A DNA stretch of 64,000 bases from Ryuthela nishihirai (GCA_038380435.1 JAWZYU010000001.1:15356001-15420000); one strand, 5' to 3'. Shown: positions 21,860 to 35,226, counted from the first letter of the stretch. Made by a program: numbers and translations. Notes: generated from the letters alone by a model not told the origin.

Positions 21860-22640
21860 AAACGGCTGCTGACCTTTTAGCTTAGTTTGCTCCATCGTTG
21901 GGCTCTTTCTTGTCTGTTATGCTGAGGCTTGGCCAAGGAGAGATCCTCTGCGCTCTGGGAGTTGTCGTTCAGACTCCATTAGTATCACGAATAGTTCTTT
22001 GGTGAAAACACCTCCTAAGTCCGCTATTGACAAGGCTGGAGGCACCGGTGGGTGGCTCTGGCAAGTTGCTGGACAGGGGGCTTCGTTTCACCCTACACAC
22101 AGGTCGCTCCAGGGCCTGGATCGCTCGCTGTATTCTGCATTGTTGCCTGCTCCTCGCTGATCTTTTCTCTCCGCGAAGGGGTCTCGACGACGGCTTGTGA
22201 GATTTTGCAAGACGGCTGCATCCAGAGGGTGGAGTACGCTCTTTCTTCACCCTTTCTTTCCTAGTCATCTGTCTCGGCCTACAGCATCTTCGGCCGTGAC
22301 TTAGCTGTTTTTCCTTCTATCTCCAGGGGTCTATTGTCTCTTGGTGCTCAGAGCTCACGTCGTGTTGCACGCCCGCACTGTAGCACACACACTTCTCTTC
22401 TCCCTTTGTCACACTTGTTGAATTAAAAAAATGGCCCTCGCGGTCATCTCTCATTGGAAGCAGAGTTCGTCCTGTGACAGCGGTGGCCAAAGTTCGTTGG
22501 CGCGGTCCGATTTTTATTGGACGTCCCCAGTCTCTGGCGTGATCCTTAGTCATCCTTGGTGATCATCTTGGTGACCATTGCTGCGCGTATTCGAAAAACT
22601 CCGTTTCCCCTTTTTATGGCCTTGTTTACTCTTTTCTTGG
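21860..22640. other. GC-rich unexplained island
   Basis: This part is clearly richer in G and C, with many CG dinucleotides, than the AT-rich flanks. Short ORFs exist on both strands (for example a basic 99-codon frame at 21969-22268, minus), but none is recognisable. It might be a first exon and promoter region, an LTR-like or other transposon, or transferred DNA. No terminal repeats are evident. Confidence 0.4.
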
Positions 22641-24681
22641 ACGGGGTCGCCGTGTGCAAAGGCCCAGATGGTCCGTTGTCCTCAATATGGTAGCTGAAGT
22701 TGTTTTTTCTAGTCGTCTTATTGAGGGAAAGTCGGGTGGCTGGAAGAAAATGACGACAGATAGTTACGTCGAACTCGGGATTGCAAAATTTAGAGTACGA
22801 CAGTAACATGGAACTGTTTCCATTTTTCTGTCCAGTACGTGTATGTAATCTATTACAATAGAAATATAATCTAAAAAATGGCTCTTTGGAATTCAACGGG
22901 AACCTCGAGGATAATTACGATAAATAACGTAACTTGTTAATAACTGCGATTGTTATATATATATATACAGATTTTATTGAATCAGATCTTTTGAATAAGG
23001 ATGTTATTAAAATCACAATGTGAATACTTAATTTATGTGTTCAAACAGAAATTTTTACCAAAAAATGTTTTATATTAATTTTCTACACGTAATTAGTTTT
23101 CATCATTTCTGCATTATAATTTTCTCAAATATCATTAAACCGAACCTCAGGTTAATAAACCGTGATCTAATATAGATATTTCACGTTTTTAAAATCTTTC
23201 TTTCATTTACCGATCGCATTTAATGATGCTGAACAATAAACAAGAAATTTGGCGTGCACCTAGAAAAAGAAGTCTACAGAGCCGAAAAGAAAAATGATTT
23301 GAAATGCAATTTGATCGGTTTTAAAAAGCGTGCCCTGAGCCTTTGGAGACGTTAGTGCTGCTGAAATTACTAACTAGAGCAAGTGAAATGATTCTCAGGC
23401 ACCTGATTCATAGCAGAAAAAGTCACGCACTTCTAGGGTTACCATCGCTACGAATGGATAATAGCGTGTTAAAATTCTCTGGACGAATTGAACAGAAGTT
23501 TCGATTCACAGATTAATTTTATGTTCTTTTATCTTTCATTAAAGTAAATGTAATGAATATTTCTCACGCAAATAAATATATTTTTCTGCCAGTCTCTTAT
23601 AGTTATGATGTGTGGTATTTTTCTTACTACACTAAAATAAATGAAAGCCAAGACTTGGCGGAATGTAGTGGTTGAACGCAGAACTTTATATTTCTTCTCT
23701 ATTCTTCGATAATCTGACAAAGGTCGGATTTAAATAAGTATTCCTCCCTTGGCACCCCATTTTAAAAACAATGTAAATACTTTAAGTACAAAATTTAATA
23801 ACGCATGTAAAATATCCATATATTTTTATTCCCAGTTTTTGCTGTTTTTTTTTTTTGTTATTCTTGAATACGTAACATAGTTAAATATAAAATAAAGATT
23901 TTGGCTATATTAGTTTTTTTATGATTATGACTAAATAAATTTTGGTAAGGAAATTAAGCGCTATAACACAACAGTCAACTATAATTAAAGTTTTGATTTC
24001 AATAGTATATAAAAAAATAAAACTTTTTAATCCGCTATATAGGAACATATTAACAAAATTAGTCAAGTGGGAAATATTCTTATTAGACAGGAACTTTCGA
24101 TCAGTTGCTTTCAGACAGGGTTAAAATATATTATTGTATCTTTTAAACCCTGTTCTTCTTAAAATAAGGCGTGCAGTGTATACTAAATGAAATCAAGATT
24201 GCATTGCATTATTGTATTGTATACAATCATTTGTATTGCACTGAGTATAAATAGTTCTCGATTTCAGCGTTTATGATTTACGTGAATTTGAATTAGACAG
24301 TTTATTAATTTAGGTATGTTCCCAATTTGCTCGGTCGAATAATTGACATTGACGCAGTTTGAAACGAACTCTCAAAGAGCGACAGTAATCCTTCCAACTC
24401 TATTGATAAATCTCTCATTTTGTAGAAAGAGTATAAGAGACCCACAACTCATTGCTAGCTGTGTACAACAAATACAGACATCTTGTTTCATGATCCACTT
24501 ATCACTGGGATGGGTCCAAGGTTGTCACATGTCTCGATTTCTGTTGGACTGTTCAGTTTTCCATACTAATATTCCGAGTCCCGCATTGACTTTCAACTGT
24601 CTTTTTTATTCGAAACATTATTGACATCCATCGGCAGAATAAAACCCAAACCTAAACAAAACTTTAACTGTCCTTCAAATA
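22641..24681. other. No gene recognised
   Basis: AT-rich sequence with only small unsupported ORFs. There is a short (TA)n run near 22955-22970. Confidence 0.4.
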
Positions 24682-25061
24682 CAGTGGACCTTCGTTATAG
24701 AGCTGCTCGCTATACCGCGCACTCGGTTATAGCGCGGGCGATGTTCGCGATAAGTTATAGATAGTGTTTGTTTTTACATATTTTCAAGCGTACCTTATGT
24801 ACGTAAATAAAATAATAAATATATGTACTTATTAAGATGTATAACTATGTTATGTGAATTTTAATAAAACACTTAATAAATAAATTGTTTTTTTTATCAA
24901 AATACATAATATATATAGTTGATGGGATGTTTCAGTATGTAGCTCAAATCGTTCTGAGTAAATTTATTGTGTCGCCACCGCGCCGCTCGGTATAACGCGG
25001 TTCACCTTATAACCGGGTGTTGTTTCCCGCCCGACATGCGCGTTATATCGGGGGTCCACTG
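24682..25061. mobile_element. pogo/Tigger-like MITE
   Basis: The ends 'cagtggaccttcgttatag' and, on the other strand, 'cagtggacccccgatataac' form terminal inverted repeats like those of pogo-type nonautonomous elements. They are bordered by TA on both sides (24680-24681 and 25062-25063), the usual target-site duplication. The element is 380 bp with an AT-rich middle and no ORF. Confidence 0.85.
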
Positions 25062-25069
25062 TACTTCCC

Positions 25070-26095
25070 TCCAGTATCTAACAAAGTTTCACACGTCTAC
25101 GCCAATTCTGTAACGTTTGGAATTCTTCTTTTGGAGAATACTCCGCAACTCTGGATTTCGCACCCTTGAAAAAAGCTTCCTAGCAAGTTTTCTTTTCAAT
25201 TTTTGGAAAGAACTAAAACTCGCATGGCGCAAGATCTAGAGAATATGTAGGGTGGGGTAGCGGTTTGATTTTTCCTGCTCCTGATAGTCCGTAACTTGAG
25301 GAGTTTTGTGAGCACTGGCATTGTCATGAAGAAGGAGAACCCTTGACACGCCTGTTGTTGGATGCTGCTTCTTCATTTTCTTAACCATTTTGGGCAAAAC
25401 AATATTGTAGTACTGGCCATTTGCAGTCATTTTTTGCAGGGACCTGAAAGAAAAATTGTAAACACCCTCTTTCTGGAGCGAAAGTCTTTTCAGAGGATTT
25501 GGGGACGAGGTTCATCTTCCGCAACCCAAACATAGTTTTATCATAGTTTTAGATCTTTCTGTGAGTTGTATAGTAATAACATCATGTGTCATCCATCACC
25601 TTTGACAATGTTTGTTAACCGTTTAGGGCCACTAGGTTCAAACATTGCCAGCATCTCCTTGCAAGAGTCGACTTTAGCCCTCTTTTGCTGTTCTGTCAGT
25701 TTGTGGGGTGCCCATTTGGCACAGATCTTTCGGAACGTTAAATGACCATGAATCATTTTTTCCACATTTCCAAACGTCTCACTGATATCTAAATGCATTT
25801 CCTGAACGGTAATGGACAGCACCGATGGTACTGTCGTTCACGGTCTCCTTCAATCTTCCTGCGCAAGGGAGGTTTTCAAAGCTCTGCCGTCCTTCTTAGA
25901 ATTTGTGCATCCATCCCGTAACAGTGCCATATGAACAGGTATGACCGTCATATATTAGCATGAATAATGATAAATCAGCATGAATCTCCATGAATCAGCA
26001 TGAATCAGCATGAATTTTTTTGCGTCATCCTCAAACTGCATCCTTGTGAAAATGTAAAATCTTTCCCCGTCTTTAGTAGGCTCCATAGCAGCAGC
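25070..26095 (-). pseudogene. mariner-like transposase, degraded
   Basis: Minus-strand frames give a mariner N-terminal half (HLTFRKICAKWAPHKLTEQQKRA at 25589-25822) and a C-terminal half (VLLLHDNASAHKTPQVTDY at 25236-25430). A TYSLDLAPCEF motif follows in another frame, corresponding to the YSPDLAP motif before the last catalytic Asp of DD34D mariners. Stops and frameshifts separate the parts, so no active enzyme is encoded. The start near 26084 is followed by a tract of 'atgaatcagc' repeats (25960-26017), which has replaced or expanded the N-terminal coding sequence. The element abuts the pogo-like MITE. Confidence 0.75.
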
Positions 26096-26399
26096 TCACA
26101 GATTTTGCAGACCGACATTTACGCTCCTCCAGCAAAGAGTGAAATGATTATATGGCCTTTGTTTTAACATGTAATGAAAAGTTTAGACAAGTTTTCAAAG
26201 TAATCGTAGCTCGCTAACTTCGGAGGAATGAGTGCAAATCTACAGACACAGATCAAGAACTTTTCGAACACCTTAGTAAACTAGTTAAAAGCAGACAAAA
26301 TGAAAGTTGCTGAAACGTCAATCCATTCGTAACTTATCGCACTGACAATGTACTATTCCATTCACAACGCTCGATCGAAAACGCAATATACCATTCATA

Positions 26400-27516
26400 A
26401 ACTAGGCGACGGCAGTGCCCTTAGAAATTTCAGACATTTGCAGAGCAATGACTCCAGGATCAAGACAGCCAAGAACCCAAATTCTTAACCTAACACAGGT
26501 AGATTTAAGTGGAACCGCCACACCATCGCGCAGGAAAGGCGCTGTTGAAAAATAGCGCAAAATCAAGGTGAAATGTGCTGGCTCCCCATCGTGCTGAAAC
26601 CGCATGCGTCGGCGCACAGATACAAGAACATTATGCAGTAGTTCCGGCAAGACCTCCTCCAGGAATATCCGATAACAACACCGTCTAGTCATGATGGAAG
26701 AATGTATGACCCAATCAAACAGTCTCCAACAATACCCTCCCAAACGTTTATGGTGAATAGTTGTTGTGCAGCACGGGGACGTGTAGCTCGTGGGTTGCCA
26801 TGTGCACACACATGCAAATTATGAACATTAAATACACCCTCACGTAAGAAGGTAACTTCATCGATGAAGAGAACCAACGCTGGAAATTCCGGCTGTGAGA
26901 CAAATTTTTGCAAAAACCAACGTGCGAATTCCGGACACGAGTGGTCATTTCCTTCTTCCAATGACTGGATCCGTTGCATGTGAAAAGGGTGTAACAACTC
27001 CTCATGTAATACTCGCCACACGCTGGGTTGAGGTACACGAAAGTGATGCGAAATACCTCGTGTACTTGTACTTGGATTACGTTCATTTTCATGTAAGACT
27101 TCCATGATAGGAACGCATCGTTCAGTCTCGCCCGACTACAAATTGTTATTTACTTCGAATGATCCAGTTTCACACAATCTGTGGTGCAAACGCGCAAACG
27201 TTTGATGATGAGCCACGCGTCTGTTTGGGAACCGTTAACCATACAATCGCACCACGGCTCACCCGTTTCCATTCGCTGCCCCATAAGCTAAGTGCATATC
27301 TGCCATCTCAGTATTACTGTAAAGATGCATCCTACTCCCTTAACGTCAACGACTGGAATGACGATGACTCGCGCAGCCGAACTCAATTTCTGGCATATAA
27401 CTCTCTCCAGCACACTCGGGTGGCGTTTGCGGCTATATGTTCCTATGTAAAAATGGTTTGTTTTTGTATTCTTGACCTACCTTTACAGTTTGTCTAAGAC
27501 CTTTTGAATCACCCTG
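26400..27516 (-). mobile_element. Tc1/mariner-superfamily element with decayed transposase
   Basis: Minus-strand reading STRGISHHFRVPQPSVWRVL (helix-turn-helix), FPALVLFIDEVTF (first catalytic Asp), VNVWEGIVGDCLIG-type sequence and RMRFQHDGEPAHF (second Asp) is a transposase of a type widespread in arthropods. It lies in two overlapping frames (26689-27105 and 26402-26809), so there is a frameshift, and the last acidic motif is missing. The 5' end is marked by 'cagggtgattcaaaagg' on the minus strand ending at 27516, followed by TA. The 3' end and its inverted repeat are not visible, so the left border is uncertain. Confidence 0.75.
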
Positions 27517-27529
27517 TATATATATGTAT

Positions 27530-30500
27530 AATTTTCTTAAAGGTGATAATTTATTAATGTGATATAAAGAATTTATGTCAGAATAATTATTTTGCGATAA
27601 ATTCCGGATTAGTCAACTTTGTGCAAAACATAAAGGTTACAAATTAGATTTATATATCCCCTCACCAACAATAAAGTACATATAATAAAGTCGATTGTAC
27701 CCATACAAAATAAAGACAACGAAGGAAGTTGATCTCTACAAAAAATTTTTAAATATTAAATTTATGCAAAATTTTATTTAATTTTTTACCTGTGTTATAA
27801 ATATGCGCTTTCCATTTCAAATTAGTATCAATCGTTTAAACCAAATAATTATAACTTTCAGTTTTATTGATAATTTCACAATTATAAATATTAATTATCA
27901 CAATTAATGTTGTGAAATTGTATTACGAAATTTGGTAAAATAAAATTCATTATGTTAAATGATATAAGTTTATATTTGGTTTTCTTTACATTCAACTCTA
28001 ATTCATTCTTCCTAAACCAATCACGAATAATCTTTAAATCTGAGTTAATATTATTTCACATATATCGGAGTTTTCTGCTTCAAATATCAAAGTTGTGAAA
28101 ACAGCAAAAGAAACAATATTCGCTTTAGTTTTTAGTTTAAAAAATCATTTGAAAAACAAGGAACAATTAATTGATCCTTGTGGAACACCGCGTTTAATAT
28201 AAGAAGTGTCATCAATTAATACATATTGCTATTTATTTTCAATATAAGACTTTAGTCAATTATAAGCCAATCCTCTAAATCCATAATAATATATATTTTT
28301 TTAAAGTATTTCATGATTTATAGAATCAAAAGCTTTTTTAATATCAAGAAAAATTGTTAAAACTTTTTAATTATTGTTTATTTCTTTATAAAGTAATTCA
28401 TAAAGTTTTGAATTGAATGTCCAGTATTTCTTTTTTCGCGAAATCCATACTGATTATTGGCAAAGAATTGTGAATTATTTAAGCAACTTAAAATTATTTT
28501 TTTTACAATTTTTTTCAATGACTTTCGAAAATAATGGTAAAATTTCTATTGATCTATAATTAATATAATCATTCTTATCAACACCTTTAAAAATAGGTCG
28601 AATTATTGATTTTTTTTAAATCTTCAATGAAATTCCCTATTTCAATTGATAAGTTTATTATGTAAACAATTAAATCCAATTTATATTTAGATATAATTTT
28701 CAACATATATACATATATACTATCATAACCTATTGCTTTTTTGTTATTCAAATTTGATATCATATTTAAAACTTCATCGTTATCACTTGGTTCAAAATAC
28801 ATTGATTTCAACGGCATGCTCTGTACATTTAAAAATTCTATTGATCTATGATTTATTTCGGAAAATATATATTTTTCATTTGCAACATTAATAAAATTTT
28901 CATTAAATTCATTTAACATTATGTAGTTTCTTTTTCATTAGGATAAATATTATGTACTATTGCAGTCCCTGTAATTTCATTAACTAATTTCCATTGCTGT
29001 CTACGATCATTATTGCAGTTATCAAAAAGTTTTGATAACAATTTTGTTTAGCAGATTTTATAATTTGTTTAAGGCTTTTCTTATATATTTTATATTCAAT
29101 TTTATATGAAACAACTAAAGGGTATTTTTCGGCTTTTTTTATATATTTTCCTTTTTATTAATACTATTTTAATACTTTGTTTAATCTAGTTATTTTTCAG
29201 ATTTTTATTATTAATTTTAGAATCAGAAACCTTAGTAATAAATTTACTATTTTCAATTGCCATTTGTACCATATTGACGAAATCTTTATAAACAAAATTT
29301 ATATTTATTTCTTTATAAATAGCATTGTCTGACTTATATTTCTTCATTTTTTGTTCGAAATTAAAATAGTTTATCTTAGTTTTAATTTTAAATTGATTTA
29401 CCTTCTTTTTAATATTTTGTGCATTGATGCACAAAATATTAAAAAGTTTGATAAATTATATATTATATTTACAAATTTATAATCTATATTTCTAATAGAA
29501 ATATGATCTGTACAACTGGTTGTCATACTATACAACTGGTGTCATACATACAAATGGTATTTTACATAAAACTGGTTGCTTACTCTTGTAAAATCATTTA
29601 TATATGAACTAAAACCATAAGATGACATAATGCTAATATTTTGAAATTTTGATTATTTAACATGTTCGTATCTAAATTCATATCACCTATCAAATACATT
29701 GAATATTTTCTCAAGATAATTATCCAATTCATTTATAAATTCATTAATATTATATTTGTGTGATCTTTATGAAGAAATTATGCAAATATCATTTAATTTA
29801 TCATACACATGTTAAACCTCTGCAGTTAGAAAATGTCGACATTGTATACATTCCTCTAAGTGTGTATTTTCTTTAAAATACACTACACGACATTGAAATT
29901 ACCCCGCCCAGAAGGAGTGAGAGGAAAGGGGTGAAATGTAGCATACACACAGCAATATATATTGGCATACTATGATTAATTTGCAGCCAGTTACAGCGGT
30001 TAGAAGATGAGATAATGCAGCACAATGTGACTGCCTCAGTAGGTGGTTTCACCACCGTGAACGGCAATACAGGCAGCAATACGGCGTGGCGTGGAGTAAT
30101 ACAGTCGACGGATATGGTCCTGAGGGATTGCACACCAAGCAGCGTTCATTTACTCCCATAATTAATCGAAATTCCACGATGGCTGGTGAGAGGATTGCAC
30201 ACGTCATTCACTGTGGTCCCACAGATTTTCTATTGGGGATAAATCTGGAAATCGTGCTGGCCAAGGCAATACTTGAACATTTTGAAAACTTTGTCTGGAG
30301 ACCCTAAAAGTGTGTACATTGTCATGCTGGAAAATGGGCTACTGCATGCCTCCCAGGATTGGTAACAAAATGGGCTGGAGAACAGCGCTGATGTACCATG
30401 CAGCTGTCAGTGTTCCCGTGATGCGTACAAGAGGTGACTTGCTGTCATATCCAATAGCATCCCATACCATTATGCCTGACTGACGGCGGTGTGCCAGTCG

Positions 30501-31575
30501 CGAACAAAAGCTGGATCCGTCCTCTCACCAGGTTATCGCCATTCACGTCATCAGCACTCAGATGAAAATGAAATTCATCACTAAACACAACAATGTTCCA
30601 TTCGTGACCCCAATTCGCACGACTTCAGCACCAAGTCAGACGAGCGCTGCGATGGTTTACAGGGGTGTATCATGCAACCTCCGGTTTACTGTTTGAGTTG
30701 TTATGGGGACGTCCATGGCTGCTGACACAGCCTGTCGAATATCGCCTGCAGTGCTCTGTGGTAAAGAACGAACATGTCGAAAAATGCGCCTAAGTCGTGC
30801 TGACGTCTATCGGACGGCGCCACTCCCTCTGCAATGCACGCTAGAACCTTTATTTCGCCACTGTTGCCAACAGCATCCAGTATTTCGTGCATCCCAATGA
30901 ACATAGGCAGTGACACAACATGTAGTCCATCAAGCTTCATATAGGCCTATAATTCTTCCTGTCTCAAAAGCATCCAAATGGCGATAAACATTGCCTACAG
31001 CTTGTACCAGGCATTTTCGAACTTCGCTGAACAATTTCCAAGTGGAAACATCTAATCTCAACCGTTCGCACGACTTCCACCTGCATAAACACAATACCAT
31101 CCCTGTTCCTTCTTGCACCTTTTATCTCTTGAGCCACACACGTCATTGGCTCCGGATTATCATCAATTGCATATCTCAACTGCGCACACCCACCCTTCTA
31201 TTTGCATGGTTATACAACATGTCCTTCTGACTGGGGCACTTTCAATGTCGAGCAGTGTATAATATAATACCTCCTGATTTATTGCAGTGTCGAGTATTTC
31301 AGAAAATATTATAGCCATCAATTTTACAATTATTAATTTCAAAATCACATATCCATATTTCAGTTAAAATAATATCTACGATATAATTTACTTCTGATAA
31401 AATAATCTGAATTTGTTGAAAATTACTTCTAATAATTCTAATGTTATCATGGATGACATTTAACATATTTGATATATTTCCTGAGAAAAAGTTAATTAGT
31501 TCCTGGAGATTATCAACTATATTACAAATATTATTTTCATTAATGTCCATTATAAATTTGATAAGCCTATTTCAC
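27530..31575 (-). mobile_element. CR1/jockey-group LINE, 5' truncated and decayed, with nested Tc1
   Basis: Minus-strand frames carry the start of an APE endonuclease (NIRIIRSNFQQIQIILSEVN then LTEIWICDFEINN, 31299-31550). The Tc1 insertion follows, then the endonuclease end (DHISIRN, near 29490). The reverse transcriptase comes next: NKKAIGYDSIYVYMLK (28587-28919), FLDIKKAFDSINHEIL (near 28320) and PQGSI near 28180. A C-terminal region like LKWKAHI lies near 27810. Stops are frequent. The 5' side ends abruptly against an RTE fragment at about 31580. Confidence 0.75.
29881..31257 (-). mobile_element. Tc1-like transposon nested in the LINE
   Basis: Terminal inverted repeats 'cactacacgacattgaaa' and, on the other strand, 'cactgctcgacattgaaa' are each bordered by TA (29879-29880 and 31258-31259), the Tc1/mariner target-site duplication. 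The minus-strand interior reads TAGDIRQAVSAAMDVPITTQ, then WNIVVFSDEFHFHLS (first Asp), QHDNVHTF (second Asp) and FPDLSPIENLWDH (last Glu). Several stops and frameshifts and a shortened Asp-Glu spacing mean it no longer encodes an active transposase. It interrupts the LINE endonuclease domain. Confidence 0.88.
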
Positions 31576-31581
31576 TATTCA

Positions 31582-33508
31582 ACTTCAGACTGTGTTATAG
31601 TGCCAACATTAAAGTCAGTAATGCATCGATCATCATTACAAACAATGGGAGTAGAACTAACCACATTGTTCAGAACATCACTGAAATGTACAAACTACCT
31701 AGTCGTGACAGAATCCTCACCTTCTCTAACCTTACCTTTAACTGACAATCCTTATCCTTCAATCCATGTATACCTGTCCGTTTTCTACCACACAAAACAT
31801 TAACTCTCTAGTACAGCTCTCTGCTGTTGTGCTATATAACTGTTTCCTCGGCTTTGTCAGAAAAGTCATCAAGCCAAAGATTCTTATCAGCAGATAACTG
31901 ATCCTTTACACGTTTTTTAAGCTCTCTATAGTGCTTTCTATTAGGACTAGTAGGGTATTGACTAAGGACATTCCTGCAGTTCTTTCTTTTTGAAATAAGC
32001 TCAAGTACCTTATCACTCAAATACGTCTGCATCCTCTGCCCCTTTTTTCCTAAAAGAGTACTGTTAGTTTCCAAAAAGGCCTGTTTAAAACGGTTCCATT
32101 CTTCCTGAACTTCAGCAGTAAGCAAACTACGACTGTCATAATGACCAAGTAACGTATCATGGTAAGCTTTACCTATAACTGTGTCTTTCAGAGCTTCAGA
32201 ATTAAAGGTATTTTTTTACCTTAACACAACACTTCTTAAGTTTAAGTTGCAAGACACTTTTAACAAGTAATGGTCAGATCCAATTTCAGCTCCTCTATAT
32301 GACCTACTATTAGTAACAGAACTAGCCCATTTGCTCTTAATTAATACATTATTTATTATATTATAATGCAGCCCATCTGTTGAAACCCATGTGTATTTAT
32401 GTATGTTGCGGTGTTTGTAATAAGTTTTAGTTATTCTCAAACCATTAAGTTTACTTACTTGTAGGAGAGTTTGCCCATTGCCATTGCAGGTACCAATACC
32501 AAACGGGCTTATGAAAAGGTCAGAGTCAGTATAACTTTGGCACTGAAGTCTCATAGAACATCCTTTCTTGACAGAATTCAAAATATCCTGAAGTTGTTCG
32601 TAAAACCTATCCTTCTCATCCTCATAGGCATCCTCAGTGGGGGCATAACAGCAGATCACATTCAAGTCTTTAATGCTTGTATGAAATTTTGCTGTAAGAA
32701 ACCTTCATAAATGCATTCATATAATAGGAGAGCATCACTGGCGTGTCTGCTGAGAAGCAGACCTACGTCTTGGTGATGCTTATTATCATCCCTCCCTGAA
32801 AAAAGAAATTTCAGATTATTTTTAAAAATCTGACCTTTATCTGTCCATCTGGTCTCTTGCAAGCCCAGAATATTTAAATTAAAACGGTGGAATTCTTGTA
32901 TGAGGATATCAAGAGAATAAATAGTGCAGAGTTTTCACATTTCAACTACCTACGGAGAGAAAATGGTTAGTGGGATGTTTAAAGAAACTATGTTTATTGA
33001 GAGAGGAAATAGCGACAATATCAAACAACTCCCTAATCGCAGGCATGGGGAAAAGACCGGTTCCCCCACCACCAAAGGCTGAAGCCATCTATACTGAAAG
33101 ACTTTCTCCAATGTAGAATTTTACGTTGCCAGTAGAAGCAAGACTTCAGGTGCCTGAGATGACCTTTACTCAGGATTATCCACCAGCTGATAAAACATAT
33201 TCTGTAAATCTATGCACTTGGGACTATTAACCCACAAACAAATAAAAAACACAGCGTAAGATACTATCTCCACAGAAGCCCACCAGTGCACAAATTCAGG
33301 ATCTATGATCAAGCTCAGAGGATCAATCCCGTTCAGTAAGTTTATAAGGTCAATGCCAAAACCCTATGTGGCTGACCCCTCCTCAGCAAGGTAGAAAAAA
33401 AAATGAAAGTAGCTATAATTGTCCAGATCAGTAGGCCATACTAATCTTTCAGTCTTTTCTCTTCAGTTCACTTCAACAAGATAATATCTCTTTTGAAAGT
33501 TACTATCA
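31582..33508 (-). mobile_element. RTE element fragment (5' leader, endonuclease, start of RT)
   Basis: It matches positions of about 5934 to 7880 of the intact RTE, in reverse orientation. Frames 32662-32862 (QETRWTDKGQIFKNN), 32216-32665 (NVICCYAPTEDAYEDEKDRF) and 31832-32125 (FLETNSTLLGKKG) carry the endonuclease and the linker. They are separated by frameshifts, and the GDFN motif is destroyed by a small deletion (LNSVKKGCSMRLQ). The 3' half is missing: it stops at about 31582 against a LINE. Loss of a 3' end is unusual for a simple retrotransposition product and suggests a later deletion or rearrangement. Confidence 0.85.
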
Positions 33509-33531
33509 GCACTATATACAAAAATCTCCAT

Positions 33532-35226
33532 GCAACCATGGGCTACGTTGGCTCCTCTCTAGACAGTCGGTTTTGAGCTAAAGTTGCTGCATTTGGACAG
33601 TGTATACCATTTCTAGCAAGATGCTATTTGACATTGTCTGCCCATCGCAAACTAGATCTCTCCCTTTTCGTGAAATCTTTAGGCACATGTTCATAACTCT
33701 GTTTGGTAATCTGTAGCTATGCATACGGGCAATATGGCTAAATCAACATAGTGTTCTCTGCACAAAATATTGCTCAAAGGAGGTTTATGACTCCTCTTCT
33801 AAACTCATCATTACTTACAAAGTCAAACCACCTAATGCCCAATGTACTGCGTAAGTATCTAGAATCAAAGGCATAAAGTTTCTTGTTATCATGCTTACAA
33901 AGGGTCCATGTTTCGCTAGAAATATTACCTTAGAAAGAACCAAACCTTAGAAATTATTAACCTTAGAAAGAACCAAACTATTCTACAGCCTAATTTTAGT
34001 CTTAAGGTGTTGACGCTTATGTTTACACACTTTACATAGATTATTAATAGTCCCAGCAGCAATACTTATTCTTCTATTTATCTCATCCGTACATCACCAG
34101 TGTCTGTTACATAGCTCCCAAGATAATTAAACTGAGACACCTGCTCAAGATTGCAAAAATTCAGATTAACCGAATCACAGCCTGCCTGACCAATTTTCAT
34201 CACCTTAGTTTTCTCTCTGTTTATATCCAAACCTGCTCTACTACCAGTTTCATCAACAGCTCGAACGAAAGAGTTCATCTCATCAGTATCATATGCCAAA
34301 AGGGCAAAATCATCAGCATAGTCCAAATCAAACATTTCGTATCTCCATACCATTTAAGGTCGAAATCTTTCCCTTGTAGTGAATTTCCCATTACATAATG
34401 AATAACGGAACTAAAGAGAAAAGGAGTCAAAATGTCCCTTTGTCAAACACCAGAAGCAATGCTAAAGCAGTTGCTACAAGCCTTACCAACTCTCAAACAA
34501 GAATCAGTGTTATTATAGAGAGCTTTCATTATGTTCACTAACTTGTCTGGTAGCCAATGCAATCTCACAATCAACCACAAATTATGGCGATGAACAGAGT
34601 CAAAAGCCTTTTAAAAATCAACAAAGCCAGTAACCAAAGTTTTTCAAAATTATAAACATTTTTCAAGAATCAGTCTAAGTGAAAAAATTTGATCTATACA
34701 TCCCTACCGCTTTTGAATCCACATTGCTCATCTTGCAATTGTCAGAAACCAGATTCTTAATTCTATTAAGCACAGTATTGCAAGAATAATATTGCAGACA
34801 ATCATCCAATGCAGAAAACAGGCGGATACCCATTTAGTTATGACAAGAACTGAGATCACCGTTTTTTTAAAAAATAGGGATAATAAGAGACTTTGTAAAA
34901 TCCTTAGAAACAATGCCTTTATCTTAAAACATATTCAAAATTTCAGGTCAGCCATGTGGTAACAGAAACATTCCCAGCTCTAAGCATTTTTGTAGTACAT
35001 ACTCCTGGAGATTATGTAGTTTAAGTCTAGAAAGAGCCAAAATAATTTCAGACTGTGACATAGAGTCAAAATTAAAGCCAGTAATGCGTCTGTCATCATT
35101 ACAAACAATGGGAGTGGAACTAACCACATTGTTTAAAATATCTCTGAAATGGTCAGTCCACCTAGCCATGACAGAATCCTCACCTTCAATGCTTATCTTT
35201 CAATCCCGGTATACCTGTCCGTTTTT
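33532..35226 (-). mobile_element. RTE element fragment (RT and 3' end), 5' truncated
   Basis: It matches about 7686 to 9375 of the intact RTE, in reverse orientation. Visible parts are MARWTDHFRDILNN (34948-35169) and FDLDYADDFALLAYD (34078-34353, with the catalytic YADD), followed by the C-terminal region up to 'gtagcccatgg'. Many stops and frameshifts break the frame. The (GAT)n tail is almost gone. It runs straight into the 5' end of the fragment at 31582-33508. Confidence 0.85.

Noticed and set aside
22052..22268. Short ORFs in the GC-rich island as genes
   Set aside because: They overlap on opposite strands, have no motif and are expected by chance in GC-rich DNA with few stops.
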